Shown: positions 45,101 to 57,489 of the stretch, piece by piece
How the letters are laid out: each line of letters opens with the position of its first letter
Numbering within the stretch: position 1 is the first letter of the stretch
From: Botryosphaeria dothidea
Lineage: Eukaryota > Ascomycota > Dothideomycetes > Botryosphaeriales > Botryosphaeriaceae
Direction of reading: 5' to 3'
Length of the DNA stretch: 64,000 bases
Assembly (NCBI GenBank): GCA_011503125.2
Contig: WWBZ02000051.1
Coordinates: 992,001 to 1,056,000, forward strand
Notes under the pieces: model-generated
What the model saw: only the letters and a program-made list of their open reading frames with translations
Databases searched by the model: none
What the model was told of the DNA's origin: nothing
Made by a program: the position numbers and the translations under genes

Positions 45101-46138
45101 TCAGTGTCCCCCTCCATACGCATACGCATCGTACCCTTCTACTCTGTTATGCCGGGCATGACGCGGCCGCCGCTCCCTCCTGTCCTGTATTTGCGACCCT
45201 TGGGTCGTCGAGAGCGGGCTGCTGACAGCACCGCCGCTAGCGAGAGCTGCGTCCGACCGCACGCCGGACAGCACGCCGCCGCCGTTCAGCTCCTTCCACT
45301 CGGCGTCGTCGATGATGCGCTTCTGCCACAGGTAGCGGTACAGGTTGAAGTCGGGCCTGCTCGTCGCCAGCGTCTGGCCGTGGCGCATGTGCGCGGCGAG
45401 GTGGCTCATGCGGGCCTCCCACGCGCGGTAGCCGTCGCGCGGGTCCTGGAAGCCGAAGTCGCAGAGCGGGCACTCGACGCGGCGCGGCGGCGAGTGGCCG
45501 TGGAAGTGCGAGAGGTTGTGCGTGCGCCACGCGCCCTCGTCGTCGGTCGCGAAGAAGCGGCACCCGAGGAAGCCAAAGGTGCACTCGTACACGGTCGCCG
45601 CGACGCCTGCGCCCCCGGGCCGCACCAGCACGCCGTCCGGGCCTTCCTCCAGCAGCCGCACGCCCGACATCAGCTTGCCCAGCTCCGTGTCGACGGAGCT
45701 CTCGGCGTACGAGGTGCCGTCGTAGTCGAGCGAGGGCGGCCCGCCGGCGTAGGACGACGAGGCATACTGCGAGACGGAGGCGACGGTTGACGGGCCGCGG
45801 TTGTGGATTTGCGGTGGGGGCTGGTTCGACGGGGCCATGGAGCTTTTATCGAGCGAGATGGACGTCGCGTACGGGTATTGGTGGTCTTCTGCGGCGAAGG
45901 CTGAGCGCTGCTGCGGCGGGAAGGAGTAATTGGCAGCGGCCAGGCGCTCCTGGAATCCTCCTCTGTCGCCTTGCCATAGGTCGATTGGGGGCCGGTACTG
46001 GTGCGACTCTCCCTGCAGAAAGGCTTCCAGCGAGTACTGGCCGCGCTGCTGGGCCGCTGCTCCTTCCGATCGGCGGGGGCCGCGCGACGACGACAGCGAC
46101 GAGGCTGATGCGGCGTAGGGATTCACTATTTTTTTCAT
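45101..46138 (-). CDS. Fungal C2H2-zinc-finger-like protein
   Basis: A single-exon ORF of 345 residues. The first 165 residues are low-complexity (Ser/Gln/Pro/Tyr). Residues about 183-255 hold paired Cys/His motifs: YECTFGFLGCRFFATDDEGAWRTHNLSHFHGH, then VECPLCDFGFQDPRDGYRAWEARMSHLAAHM, compatible with two degenerate C2H2 fingers, followed by DFNLYRYLWQKRIIDDAEWKEL. A basic tail (RRERRPRHARHNR) could be a nuclear localisation signal. This arrangement is familiar from uncharacterised ascomycete proteins. Specific DNA binding is not shown. The ATG at 46138 is the first in frame. Confidence 0.8.
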   Translation of the reverse strand: MKKIVNPYAASASSLSSSRGPRRSEGAAAQQRGQYSLEAFLQGESHQYRPPIDLWQGDRGGFQERLAAANYSFPPQQRSAFAAEDHQYPYATSISLDKSSMAPSNQPPPQIHNRGPSTVASVSQYASSSYAGGPPSLDYDGTSYAESSVDTELGKLMSGVRLLEEGPDGVLVRPGGAGVAATVYECTFGFLGCRFFATDDEGAWRTHNLSHFHGHSPPRRVECPLCDFGFQDPRDGYRAWEARMSHLAAHMRHGQTLATSRPDFNLYRYLWQKRIIDDAEWKELNGGGVLSGVRSDAALASGGAVSSPLSTTQGSQIQDRRERRPRHARHNRVEGYDAYAYGGGH

Positions 46139-48392
46139 TTTGTCCTCTCAGCCTTATGACTGTATCGGGGCGAACCAGGGCGGGTGTGCTTACTGGTTCG
46201 GGCAGACCGCCTGGATCCTTCGCAGGGCGGCGCGGATGGTTACTTGTGATGTTCTGCGAGGACGCCCTGTTTTGGCGCAGAGCTGCGACAACTTATTTTT
46301 TGTGCTTTTTTCGCAAAGACGTTCGACCTCGCGCATCGGCGTGTCTTTTTCGCGGTTTGGGCTGGGCGGTGGAGAGCGCGCGCGCGTGAAGCAGTAATGA
46401 CTGATGGGCCGGGACTTCGGTTTGAGTCGCTTTATACGGGTTCACATGGCATCGCTGGCAGGCGTGTGGGCGGCACGCCTCTGACTGGGAGGAAAACAGC
46501 GGGCAATGCGGCTCTGCGACCGTCCGGCTGGGTTCTGGCCGGGAGCAGTGCTTCGCGCGCGCGAGTGACGCAGCACACAACTGGGGAGGGGCGGAGTGGA
46601 CGCGAGTTTCCCCGCTTCTGATGATCGCACGGTGGCATGCGAGCGATGAATCACGCTCTCGCTCCCTCCGGCCTCCTAGCCCGCGACGAGTTCTTCCGTG
46701 ACGGGAGTGTCCCTTGGAGAAATACCCTCCGACCGCCAAGGCGCTACCGAATTCTTCATCGCGACAGAGCAGATTAGTCGACGCTCATCACCTTCGACGA
46801 GAGTCTTGTTGATGCGGGCGCCGTGCTACAAACACATGCGCAGCGGAAATCCCCCACCGCCAAATGCGCAGCGCTATCGCGGCGTGTGAGCCAACGCGCC
46901 CCTCCATGTCGTGACTCCCGCCTCGCGACCTCCTTATCAGGAACGCTGACCGCAGAACGGCAATTGACGGCAATGCCTTGCACGCCCAGTGGCTTCTCGA
47001 AATGTCGGTGACAGCCCTCGAGCGACAAGCCCTTTATCCATCTGATGACAGGCTTCGCATTGGACCGGCCTGTCTTACCTCGCCAAAAGCGACTTGTGGG
47101 GACTGCCATTTCGGTCGACCACCCCGACGAGCAACACACTTAGATGGAACACGCTAGCTCTCGGTGCTGCCAGGTACGCGACACACGGCAGACATAATAG
47201 TATCGTGCGAGCAAACTCCGCGATATCCCAATGCGCGACCTGGCTCGAAGTATTACTTCCTCCCCTCGTCCTCGTACGAATACCGCGGATGGCGCCATGC
47301 CTCCAAGCCGTGCAATAGACATGCTTCCCTCCCCCCATTCGCATGAAAGCCACAATATGCACTCCCCCACCTCCACGCAGTGCGATCGGAAGGCCATTGG
47401 CAGCACCAAAACTTGCCGTGTGAGCACTCCCCAAAGCAGTACAACCTGCGGACATGTGGCAGCAGCCTCACTTTCGATCTTATCGAGGAGGGGGTGGTGT
47501 GTGTGTGTGAACGAGTCAGAAGCTTGGTAATCATAACTTTGTGCCAACGGCCAAGCCCACCCGCTGGCCACTCGCAACCAAGGTAGAGGAGACCCTCGAA
47601 TAATTTACAAAGAACATCCCCACCGCTCACCTCCGCAATTATGTGTGAGAAGAACACGGCAGTCGACCCCTGCAGAGCACACGAAAAGGAACCAAGCGCA
47701 GATGAAACCCAGAACAGCAGAAGTGAGATGTGCGCAACCGTAGCATGAAAAACGAAACATTTGCAGAATGGCAATAACCATGGAAAACTTCCAAATCTCC
47801 GCCCATAAAGATACGCGATATTTTGCAGTACTAAGCGGGGGGGTTATGCGACCTTTTGCTCCAATAGCGGGGACCAACCAAGCAGAGCAAAGAGAAAGGC
47901 GCAAAAAGAGACTGAATGTATGATGATCGGACTAACGCCACGCTGACGGACGAACTTGGAGAGCTTTATCGGAACGAAATGGGACCCAACGCACGACCAC
48001 AAACTCCTGCACGTAAGCAGATGCGCAAAGAACAGCAAGTATGGCGACTCAAACCCGTATTTCGCCATTCAATCACCCCAACTTCTCGCCAAGAAAACAA
48101 GTAGACCCTTTCTGCTGTACCCAACATGAACAAATAGCAAGTGCCTGGCTGTCGAAACAAGGCCCAGGACACCCGAGCCCGACGCGTCGACGCGGTATGA
48201 TGCCTCAGGTTGCGGAGTTTAGGGGTATATCAAGACCAACCCAAGGAAACAGCGTCGTTTTCGCTGTTCGCGTCGAAGCAGCCCCTCCCGGCACACCAAC
48301 TCCAACCTTTGGAACCCATAATCATCACGTCGTCTCGGCCGAGCCCATTAAGACGCTTGGATCATGATCATCATTTTTTTCTCCTGCGCTCC
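46139..48392. other. Intergenic, about 2.25 kb, no supported gene
   Basis: Between two minus-strand genes: promoter of the zinc-finger-like gene at the left and 3' flank of the PtaB-like gene at the right. Overlapping short frames only. A (GT)n stretch lies near 47495-47508. Confidence 0.45.
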
Positions 48393-50941
48393 TCAACCGG
48401 GATTGCCCTTGATCCGCTTGTTATTGTTCGGCATCCTGGGGCTAGGCTTGACCTTTTGCGTTGGCGCACCGTCAGGACCCTCATCGCCTTCAGTCTTAAC
48501 ACCGCTGCGTCTTCTCTTGTTACTCACGTTTGGACTTGTATTGGCACTTGCAGCAGCACTGCTATTCGTTCCTTGCTGGCTGTGCTGAGCCACTAGGCCG
48601 GGTGCCTGCATGTGTGCCTGCGCAGGCGAAGGTGTGTGGGTGTGGCCGAGATGCGGCGATCCATTGACTGCTGGGTTCAAGCCTCCAGGAAACTGCTGAA
48701 GGTTGGCGATGTGCGGAGACATGAATTGTTGGTTAGGAGGATGCTGCTGCATGTTGGGGTTGCCGCCGGGCATGCTTTGCGGCGTCCTAGCCCCAGGAGC
48801 GCTACCTGGGGTGGGAACTCCCGGCGGAAGATTTATCTGAGGCTGGCCTGGGCCACCGTGTTGCTGTTGCTGCTGCGGCGGTTGTTGCATCTGGTTACCC
48901 TGGGGCATCCCTCCCTGGTTCTGTTGTTGGAGGTTGAGCGAAGCAACCAAACTATTCATAGCCTGCGAAGGGGTGTTCCCAGGGTTTTGGTGATAGTGAG
49001 CGAATAGTTCTTGCATGTTCGAGAGCGTCTCGCCAACCTGCCGACGGCGTCAGCTTAGAGGTCCATCGTGGCAGGAGTACTTGGCGTACGTACCTCGAGG
49101 AACTGGAGCACCGGGTTTGTTACACCCCAAGTTGACACCGGTGCTTCAGGAAGTTCTGATACGAGCATCGTGGGCTCAGTGTTCTGAATCCGCGGATTTC
49201 TCTGGTTCGGGGGATTCTTTTTGCTCATCTTCGGCGACATGTTCTGCTGCGGCGACCTCTGTTGGAAGAGCCCCTCCAATTGATTCCGCGGCAGGTATTG
49301 CTGATGGTCATGTGTCTCAAAAATGAGGAGGTTGATCTTGTCGTTCTGGTCGAACATCGCGCTGAGCTTTCCATTTTGCACAACCTATTGCTTGTTAGAA
49401 AGAGGAGTCAGGAACCGAGGAAGGAATCAAACTGACCTGAGTCCCGTTTTTAAACCAATAGATGAACTTCGCTCTGTTACTTTCCACGTAATGACAGTTG
49501 TTACCGAATTCCTTCTCTGTGATGCCATCCATCGTAAGCTGGATGTTTTGCACACCACTCTGAAATTGCGTGTAGTAGTAACGAGGCAATGCGGGGTTGC
49601 AAATTTCGAAGTTCTTCGACTTCCCATTCTGAGGCGCGTAGTCAAGCAACGACTGCTTGAAGATGCCATCTTCTGAGAAGAAGCGGGAGACAAAGGCTTT
49701 CCAATGGTTGATGTCGTTTGGCTGCCGATCCGCAGAGAATCGACTGAGGTTATCCGCCAAGTTCAGCAACTTCAATATGGTCGTGCCATACATTCTGTTC
49801 TGCGCCTGTGCCGAGGCTGCCTGAGCAGCTTGGGCACGCTGCTGCATCATCTGATGTTGAGCCGCCATTTGCTGCTGACGTTGTTGTTGCTGTTGCTGCA
49901 TTGCCTGTTGTTGATTCTGCGGCGGTTGCTGACCAGGCTGTTGGCCTGGTTGCTGCTGTTGCTGTTGTTGAGGCTGCTGCTGCGGCGGCGGCTGCTGCTG
50001 CTGCGGCGGCGGCGGTTGTTGTTGGGGTGGGGGCCCCGGCGGGGGAGGTCCTTGCTGTACAGGAGTTGGGGCCTGCGCCGGCGGTGGAGGTTGAGGTTGT
50101 GATTGTGTCTGCTGTGGAGTATGATGCTGGCTTGGCGGTGGTGCTGGGGATGCCTGTGCTTCATGTCCAGGCTGCATTGGAGGCTGAGGCCTCATCTGTC
50201 CCGGCTGCGGTTGCGGTGTCGGCTGATTCGGCGGTCCACCTTGACCTGGGTTGCTCTGCTGAGAAGCAGCATGCTGCATGGCGGTGTGATGTTGCGCCAT
50301 CAATTGCTGCTGCTGAGCTTGCTGCTGGGCCTGTGCCTGCGCGTGCTGCTGTTGCTGCATTGCTTGATTCTGAGCAAGCTGCGCGCGTAGATGCGGTGGC
50401 AGGTTAACCTGAAGCTGCTGAGGATTTCCCTGCATAGCAGCCATTTGCTGCGGGTTCATCCCTTGGTTTCCGCCATGCGGGAAACCCATCATTCCATTCT
50501 GTTGCATCATGTGTTGCTGCTGATGCTGCTGCTGCTGTTGCTGGCGCAGCATTGCCTGGCGCTGTTGAGCCTGCATGGCCAGAGCCGGATTCTGGGCAAC
50601 TGTTTCACGCTTAGGTCAGTATATGAGAGAATTGGAAGACTCGAGCGGCATGACTTACACATCTGTTGTTGCTGCTGTTGGAACATGTGGGCCTGAGGCG
50701 TGAGATGCGACAACGCGTGCGCACTCGGACCTGGACCACCCATTCCCGGCTGCATTCCCATCATCGGCCCAGCTTGAGAAACGTGAGGTCCGTTAGGACC
50801 AGAGACTCCCGGATGCATCTGCATCGGCTGGCCCATGGGCTGACCAGGATTTGGACCGGGACCGGGACCCATGGGGTGACCATGTGGAATGCCGGGCTGC
50901 TGGATACCACCAGGATGATGCGGATATGCGCTAGCCATCAT
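48393..50941 (-). CDS. ptaB: LIM-domain-binding (SEUSS/PtaB/Mfg1-like) transcriptional regulator
   Basis: Four exons (50941-50659, 50599-49437, 49384-49094, 49037-48393) give 793 residues. Residues 1-360 are extremely Gln/Pro/Met-rich, with many polyQ tracts. The LIM-binding domain starts near residue 362 at MYGTTILKLLNLADNLSRF and continues through INHWKAFVSRFFSEDGIFKQSL, LPRYYYTQFQSGVQNIQLTMDG and the exon 3 segment LSAMFDQNDKINLLIFETHDHQQYL. The C-terminus is again Q/P-rich, with NKRRRSGVKTE and NNKRIKGNPG as likely nuclear signals. In Aspergillus, PtaB works with SomA (Flo8-like) to control adhesion, conidiation and biofilm; yeast Mfg1 is the counterpart. Assignment is from domain and layout. 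Confidence 0.88.
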
Positions 50942-53396
50942 CTTGATCTTTAGAGACTACAGATCGACAACAGCGATCTGTCTCCCGTGGTGCTCGGCGA
51001 GCGAACCCCCAGCCAGAGCGAGCCTACCCACGAACAAGTATTGTATGAGCGGCGTGCGCGGGAAGGGGCGCGTTTCTTGCGGCACTGTTGAAGGAGCGTC
51101 ACGATAAGCCTGTGCTCACGCTGACCAGAATAGCATCCACGTATGTTGTAGCGGTCGCGTGAAGTGGAGTGGGTCCGGGGTGTGGGGTATACCGGCGCGA
51201 CGCACGGCTGGCGACACAGCGCGTATTAAGTCTAGCAACTGAGGCGCGTTGGCGGGCGAGACAGAGTCTTCACCGTCCAGGGAGGTGTTGTGGGCAGTGT
51301 CAGGGTACCGCAGCGCGGCGGCAAGTGCCGGAGCTGACTTGCGATCGGAGTCAGCAGGCGACTGCTAAAACAGACCCCAATGCGCAACGGCCAGCGACGC
51401 GCTCGAGGACGTCTCTGATGCTATTCTTGTCCGCTGAGAAGGCGTTGCAGACGGGCAACACGTCGGGAGGCGCGCATCCGCCGACGGGAGGTTGGGCGCG
51501 CGCAGGGCACGAACGAATGTGATTGCAGAGCGCAATGGACACGGTTGTTCGAATCACAGAGTGTTGAGGGACGACAACGCCATGTCAAGCCGGTCCAGGA
51601 GGAGCGCGAAAGCGGATTTGGGGACGATGCGGTCGGGGAGATGATGGGCTGGTCGAGTTGTGGTGTGGTGGTTGACAGCACTCTCTCCCGAACGGCGGTC
51701 GGTCGCGCCCTAGACGGCTTAGCGGCTTTGGCGCCGAAGGTTTCTCCGAGCCCATCCTATAAGCTTCGCGCGAACATGGCCGCGACGCGCTCGTCGTCCC
51801 GTCTCCAGCCGCGTAGCTCAGCTGTTATTCGAGAGGAATTTGCACAGGAGCCTCCGTTGGGTAGGGTTGGAGCTGGTGGCTGCGCGAGAGTTATTGCCTG
51901 TCCAAGTTGACCCCTGACGTGGATCGGTACGTCGATTGCCTACGTGCGAAGAAACGTTTTGCTGCAAAACTGCCCATGTCATGCTCTGCAGTGCGTGCAG
52001 CAGCGTTGCTGCATCAAAGGCAGTTGAAGCCTTCTTCCGAACCGTTCGTTGTAGTCTTTGCTGCGCATTTCAATCCGGAACAATGACTTGACCACAGCAT
52101 GGGCGCTTAGGTACTGCACTACTTTGCGATGCACCTATCTGCAAAGTTTGTCTTACCATGTCTGTCGCGGATGCTCGGCAGATGAGCCCGGTTCCTGAAC
52201 TATCGCGACAGATAGCTCTTTTTCTCAACACATACCGGGTCGAGGCGGCCATCCAATATGTTCGTCCAGAACACTAACCACACGACCGAATGACTGCTTC
52301 AATCCAATCCCGCCTGCATACCTACGCTTCTTAAATGCCTTTCGAAATGCCCACCACCCTTGATGCTATCACGACCGGATAAACTGACGCCGCATCTTAT
52401 TAATCCAGCTGTCACTCAAAGCACTTTCACAACGATCTTGAATATCTCCTCACACTTGCCTGTCGCCTCAGTATAGTTCCTCTAGCGAAGATCAAAAGGC
52501 ATGTGACGGGGTCCTAACCTGCCCAACGGTCCGATAACCCATACGCTTGGATCATGGTCCGCCAGCTCACCATTCAAGGCGGATTGAATACCATATTCTA
52601 CAGCTCATGTAGGCTATGTCAGTGGGAGCACCTTAAGATCCAGATTGAAATGTGCAATTCTAAAGAAGTCATTGTTTGAAAAAAGCTACTTCTCACGGAA
52701 TCACCTTTGCGATATCAATCTTTGCCACGTCAACTCATGGGAATGCGGGGTATGGATTTCGTGGTTCCTTTTCGTATGGCCCCATCGCTGGAAAACACAT
52801 CGAAATTTAGGTAGAACCCGCGTAATCTGCGGCTACAAGATCTGAGGGGCTAGATGGGGCGAAATTGGATGAAGAGTGCCTGATGAAGCTTTTCTTTTCT
52901 TTTTCTTTCTTGCAACGATGTGCTGATAAGGACGGTGGTATTTGTAGACTAAGTTGGCAGTCGCCAGGTCGATGAGCTGTTTCTTATCGCTCTAAAGAAA
53001 TGTTGGAGCGTTCCCTCAGACGAAATCGATCGGAGAGACGGGTGAAATTTAGCTTAAAAGAATGTTTCGACTCTACTTTGCATTTGCGTTAACATTTGCA
53101 GAACGGTTTGACCCGACCATGGCCCGTCAGTGATGCGGCCGGGGCTCTGGTTTCGGTGTCCAGGTGGTTTCGCGGCCTGAGAGATCGGGCGCCGGTCGCG
53201 GGGCTTCGTTAATCCCAGGCCGTGGCCCATGCGCGTCACCTGGACCTCCAACCCAACCTCTAGCTGCCAAGCTGCATAACACGCCCGCCTCCACACTCAA
53301 GCTCCGATCGCAGGCCGTCTGCGACTCCGACCGACCCTCTTAAGCTCCCGCAGCTCCAGATACCCTCGAAGCGCCTCATCACGCCTACCTGCAGCC
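50942..53396. promoter_or_regulatory. Divergent intergenic region, PtaB-like / V-ATPase B
   Basis: It is 2.45 kb between head-to-head genes. No gene is supported: small ORFs at 51169-51522 and 51545-51910 (+) lack domains. A pyrimidine-rich run lies at about 52886-52912. The interval is long for housekeeping genes, in keeping with the long promoters typical of morphogenetic regulators, but I recognised no specific sites. Confidence 0.4.
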
Positions 53397-55317
53397 ATGG
53401 CGCCCGCCGCAGTAGATCCCCGCATGATGTCGGTCAAGCCTAGGATACGTTACAACACCATCGGCGGTGTCAACGGTCCATTGGTTATCCTTGAGAATGT
53501 CCGTCTCCGTCATCCTATAAACTGTCTTGAGCTGGAGCTCAAATGCGATAAATACAGGTCAAGTTCCCGAGATTCAACGAGATCGTCTCTTTGACGCTGC
53601 CGGATGGCACCGAGCGGTCTGGTCAGGTCCTGGAAGCTAGAGGTGAGATGGACAAGCTCTTGGGGTGCATCCAGTGTTGACTGACAACTCGTCATGATAG
53701 GCAACCGTGCTGTCGTCCAGGTACGCAGCTTGTAGAGTCCTGCTCTTAGTCGCATAGCTAACGATAGGAAGGTCTTCGAGGGCACCTCTGGCATCGATGT
53801 GAAGAAGGTGGGCATATTCTAAAGCCACCATCGGGATCTGGTGCTAACAAACGTAGACCAAAGTCGAGTTCTCCGGACACAGTCTGAAGCTCGGTGTCTC
53901 CGAGGACATGCTGGGTCGTGTTTTCGACGGTTCGGGTCGCGCCATCGACAAGGGCCCCAAGGTGCTGGCGGAAGACTACCTGGACATCAACGGCAGTCCC
54001 ATCAACCCCTACTCTCGCGTGCGTGCTCTATCTGCTCGGCTCAAAAATGCTCTGCTGACAAGGTTTTGCAGGTCTACCCAGAGGAGATGATCTCCACCGG
54101 TATTTCCGCCATCGACACCATGAACTCCATCGCCCGTGGACAGAAGATTCCCATTTTCTCCGCCGCCGGTCTTCCCCACAACGAAATTGCCGCGCAGATT
54201 TGCAGACAGGCTAGTTTGGTCAAGCCGACGAAGGGCGTCCACGATGACCACGAGGATAACTTCTCGATTGTTTTCGGTGCTATGGGTGTGAACTTGGAAA
54301 CTGCCCGCTTCTTCACGCGCGATTTTGAGGAGAACGGCAGTATGGAGCGCGTCACGCTCTTCCTTAACTTGGCCAACGACCCGACGTAAGTGTAACGGCA
54401 CAAACAGATGTCGCGTGACACCTGCTGACCGAGAACAGTATCGAGCGTATCATCACCCCTCGTCTTGCCCTTACGACTGCCGAATACTATGCCTACCAGC
54501 TCGAGAAGCACGTCCTGGTCATCTTGACTGATCTGTCCTCGTACTGCGATGCTCTGCGTGAGGTCTCGGCTGCCCGTGAAGAAGTGCCTGGTCGTCGTGG
54601 TTACCCCGGTTACATGTACACTGATTTGTCCACCATCTATGAGCGCGCTGGCCGTGTCGAGGGCAGGAATGGTTCCATTACTCAGATCCCCATTCTGACC
54701 ATGCCTAACGAGGGTACGTGCATCTTGAGATCGAGATCAGACGGAAACTGACCTTTGTAGATATTACTCACCCCATTCCCGATTTGACTGGTTACATTAC
54801 TGAGGGCCAGATTTTCGTTGACCGTCAGCTCGACAACAAGGGTATCTACCCGCCGATCAACGTGCTGCCTTCCCTGTCGCGTCTCATGAAGTCTGCCATT
54901 GGTGAAAAGCGTACCCGCAAGGACCACGGCGATGTCTCCAACCAGATGTACGCCAAATACGCCATCGGCCGTGACGCCGCCGCCATGAAGGCCGTCGTCG
55001 GCGAGGAGGCCCTGTCGTCCGAGGACAAGCTGTCGCTCGAGTTCCTCGACAAGTTCGAGAGGACCTTCATCGCGCAGTCGCCGTACGAGTCGCGCTCCAT
55101 CTATGAGTCGCTCGACCTCGCCTGGTCGCTGCTCCGCATCTACCCCAAGGACCTGCTCAACCGTATCCCCGCCAAGGTTCTGGATGAGTTCTACCAGCGC
55201 CGCGCTGAGGAGAGGAAGCAGCGCCGTGGCAACAAGGATACTCGCGACAACGAGGTCGATGGCGAGAACCAACAGCAGCAGCAACAGAACGGTGAGGGCA
55301 ACTTGGTCGACGTGTAA
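53397..55317 (+). CDS. VMA2: V-type proton ATPase subunit B
   Basis: A non-catalytic nucleotide-binding subunit of the cytosolic V1 sector that acidifies the vacuole. Eight exons (53397-53498, 53558-53642, 53701-53720, 53772-53807, 53857-54018, 54072-54385, 54439-54713, 54761-55317) give 516 residues. The sequence is unmistakable: [89 protein letters not shown] and [17 protein letters not shown]. Two splice sites are unusual by eye: intron 1 begins GTCCGT and intron 3 ends in AAG. The C-terminus carries a short Gln run ([14 protein letters not shown]), absent from the core family. Convergent with the OSCP gene, with a 0.6-kb gap. Confidence 0.96.
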
Positions 55318-55914
55318 ACCTTGGTGGGGGTGTGGAAAAATGGTGGGGTTTCGTGAGTGGGTTGGTAACAGGTGTGTAGATTACGGTGGGCTTTATGCAT
55401 TTCCTTTTCTTGTCTTGCTGGAGCGGTAGTTATCACCTTAACGATTGTTTATAGTTCATAGAATCGAACAAAACGTGCAACATGCGTCACACTGTCGATC
55501 CAGTTGTTCGCATATGACAAGAATGTGCGTACGGTCTTTTGGGGCTGGTTTCGACGTTCAATCTCGATCCATGCGAAAGCCATTGAATGCATGTTGAATA
55601 CTAAAATTGATGTCATCTCGCTGGTTCTTCTGTCTGTGCGGTTCATGTTGCAATTGCTTGTCACAGTTGTCTCGCTTCAATAGACGAAATGGTTCAATTC
55701 TAGGCTTCTCATCGGCCGGAAAAGGGACTTCATGCAGTCAAAAACAATCTCTCTTCACAACCTAGCTAAAATAGGTATACAAGATGTGGTCTGGGGATTC
55801 GTTCTTCTTCCCAATTCTCTACGCGACGTCGTCGAGGACCCGTTTTGCGATATCGGAGAGAATGGGGAGATTTCTTTTCAAAATGCGAGCAGTACAGGCA
55901 GGGCGAGAGATTAT
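55318..55914. other. Intergenic between convergent genes
   Basis: It holds the 3' flanks of the V-ATPase B and OSCP genes. AT-richer than its neighbours; no gene recognised. Confidence 0.5.
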
Positions 55915-56927
55915 TTACAAAGTGTCCTGCAGGAGCTTGTTCATCTTGGCGAGCCTGGCGGAAACGCTGAGGTCGATGGTCCTGTCGCCAATTTCGACGA
56001 TAAGACCGCCCTTGATGTCGGGGTTGACCTGCGATTGGAGTTAACATTTTGTTTCTGTCTGGACGTCGAGAGGCGGTAGTAAGAGGGATGACACGAACCT
56101 TGGGAACGACCTTGAGCTTCTTGCCCTGGGCGTAGGAGGACTTGGAGACGGCACTCTCGAGGCGGCTGAGGACCTTGTTGTCAAGCGGCTGCAGCCGAGT
56201 CAGCCACTTAGTCCAGAGAGCAACGGTATCGTCATTTGTAGGGCCTTACCTGGGCGCTGGTAACGTTGAGCTCGATCTCGCCGCGGTAGGCGCCCATGAG
56301 CTGGGCGAAGTTCTCGGTGATGGGCTCGAGCAGGCCGAGCCTGTTGTTCTCGGCGAGGGTCTCGAGGAAGTTCTTGACGACGCCGTCCTTGTCCTGGCTG
56401 CCGACCAGCTTCTGCAGCTCGGCGACGATCTGTTTCTTGTCTCCCTCGGTGAGGGTCGGGGTGGAGAGAACCTCGGAGAGCTTCGGGTCCTTCTTGAAGA
56501 CGTTGTTCAGGTTCTCGAGGGCCTTGGAGACGGGCTCGAGGGCGGAGGTCTTGGCGGCAGCGGTGTACTGTGGAGGGTAGGGACGGCCCCGTCAGCGAAA
56601 ATGGTTCCAGATTGCGGTTTGCGTTGTGTTTTCCCTGCATCCATATTTGCTTCCTTCTCTCAACCATCACATGGGCCAATTCGGGCCCATTTCATCTCGG
56701 CGAACGGCCAATTGGGGGCAATTGGGCGGGCTGGAGGGCAGAAAACGTACCAGAGCGCTGGCGTAGGTGCCATCGACGCCGTACAGGGCAACGGGCGGCT
56801 TGACGGACTGGGTGTTGGCGGCTTGGGCGTAGCTCCTCACGGCGACGGCGCGGGGAGCGGCAGCAGGACGCGCGACTCGAGGAGCGGCGGTGCGCGCGGC
56901 GCGAGAAAGTGCCCGGGCGGCGTACAT
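55915..56927 (-). CDS. ATP5: Mitochondrial ATP synthase subunit 5 (OSCP)
   Basis: A peripheral-stalk subunit that links F1 to Fo in mitochondrial ATP synthase. Four exons (56927-56751, 56567-56250, 56188-56099, 56028-55915) give 232 residues. The N-terminus MYAARALSRAARTAAPRVAR is an Arg/Ala-rich presequence, with probable cleavage around VRSYAQ. The mature part shows PPVALYGVDGTYASALYTAA, the family opening, then LTEGDKKQIVAELQKLVG, FAQLMGAYRGEIELNVTSAQ, and the C-terminal VNPDIKGGLIVEIGDRTIDLSVSARLAKM, the most conserved OSCP block. The 183-nt first intron is the longest of the gene. Confidence 0.95.
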
Positions 56928-57489
56928 GATGGCGGACCTGGGGAGCGGAGATGGACGGTTGGGGTGGTTGGCGGTAGGTTTGCTGCAGCAGTTCGCGAGG
57001 GCTCCGATCGAGGTGCGAATGCCGGCGAAAAGGCTGATGACTTAGCATTCCCGGGCCTTGGCGTGCGGGCGGCTGCAACCCACTCCGTCCACCGGACCAA
57101 TGCATCTGCAACTCTCCTCTCACCCTGTCCGTCGCAAGCACTTTTTTACGGCCTGGCCTGCACCTCGCCGACGCGCGCTTGCCAAAGCATGCTCTCATTA
57201 TCGCTTCACGCCTTTTTCGTGGGCACAATGCACGAAACGATGCGTGCACAAATTTGTTGGACCGACAAATTCTCTTGCCAGACACTATCTTCACGGAAAA
57301 ACAAGGGATATCGATCACTGAACGGATGAACTTAATTTGGTTGAACTAATCATTAAAATCGTTACAGGCATGAAGCAGTAGGACTAGCATCCGGGCACCA
57401 CTTTACAATTTATACATCCACCAGCGCCGAACCCAGCAACTTTTTCAAACGCCGGATACCCGTCTCATCTAATCTCCTCTATGGAGAAT
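56928..57489. other. Intergenic, no supported gene
   Basis: Promoter of the OSCP gene and 3' flank of the dioxygenase gene. Apparent ORFs run through from the antisense of OSCP and are not credible. Confidence 0.5.

Noticed and set aside
51808..51880. Possible tRNA gene (TAGCTCAGCTG resembles an A box)
   Set aside because: No B box, no acceptor-stem pairing and no T-arm at the right distance.
54682..55284. 200-codon minus-strand ORF opposite V-ATPase B
   Set aside because: Antisense shadow of a conserved exon, Leu/Val-rich as expected from reversed codons.
56142..57329. 395-codon plus-strand ORF opposite the OSCP gene
   Set aside because: It runs antisense across OSCP exons and introns and its promoter; composition is that of reversed coding sequence.
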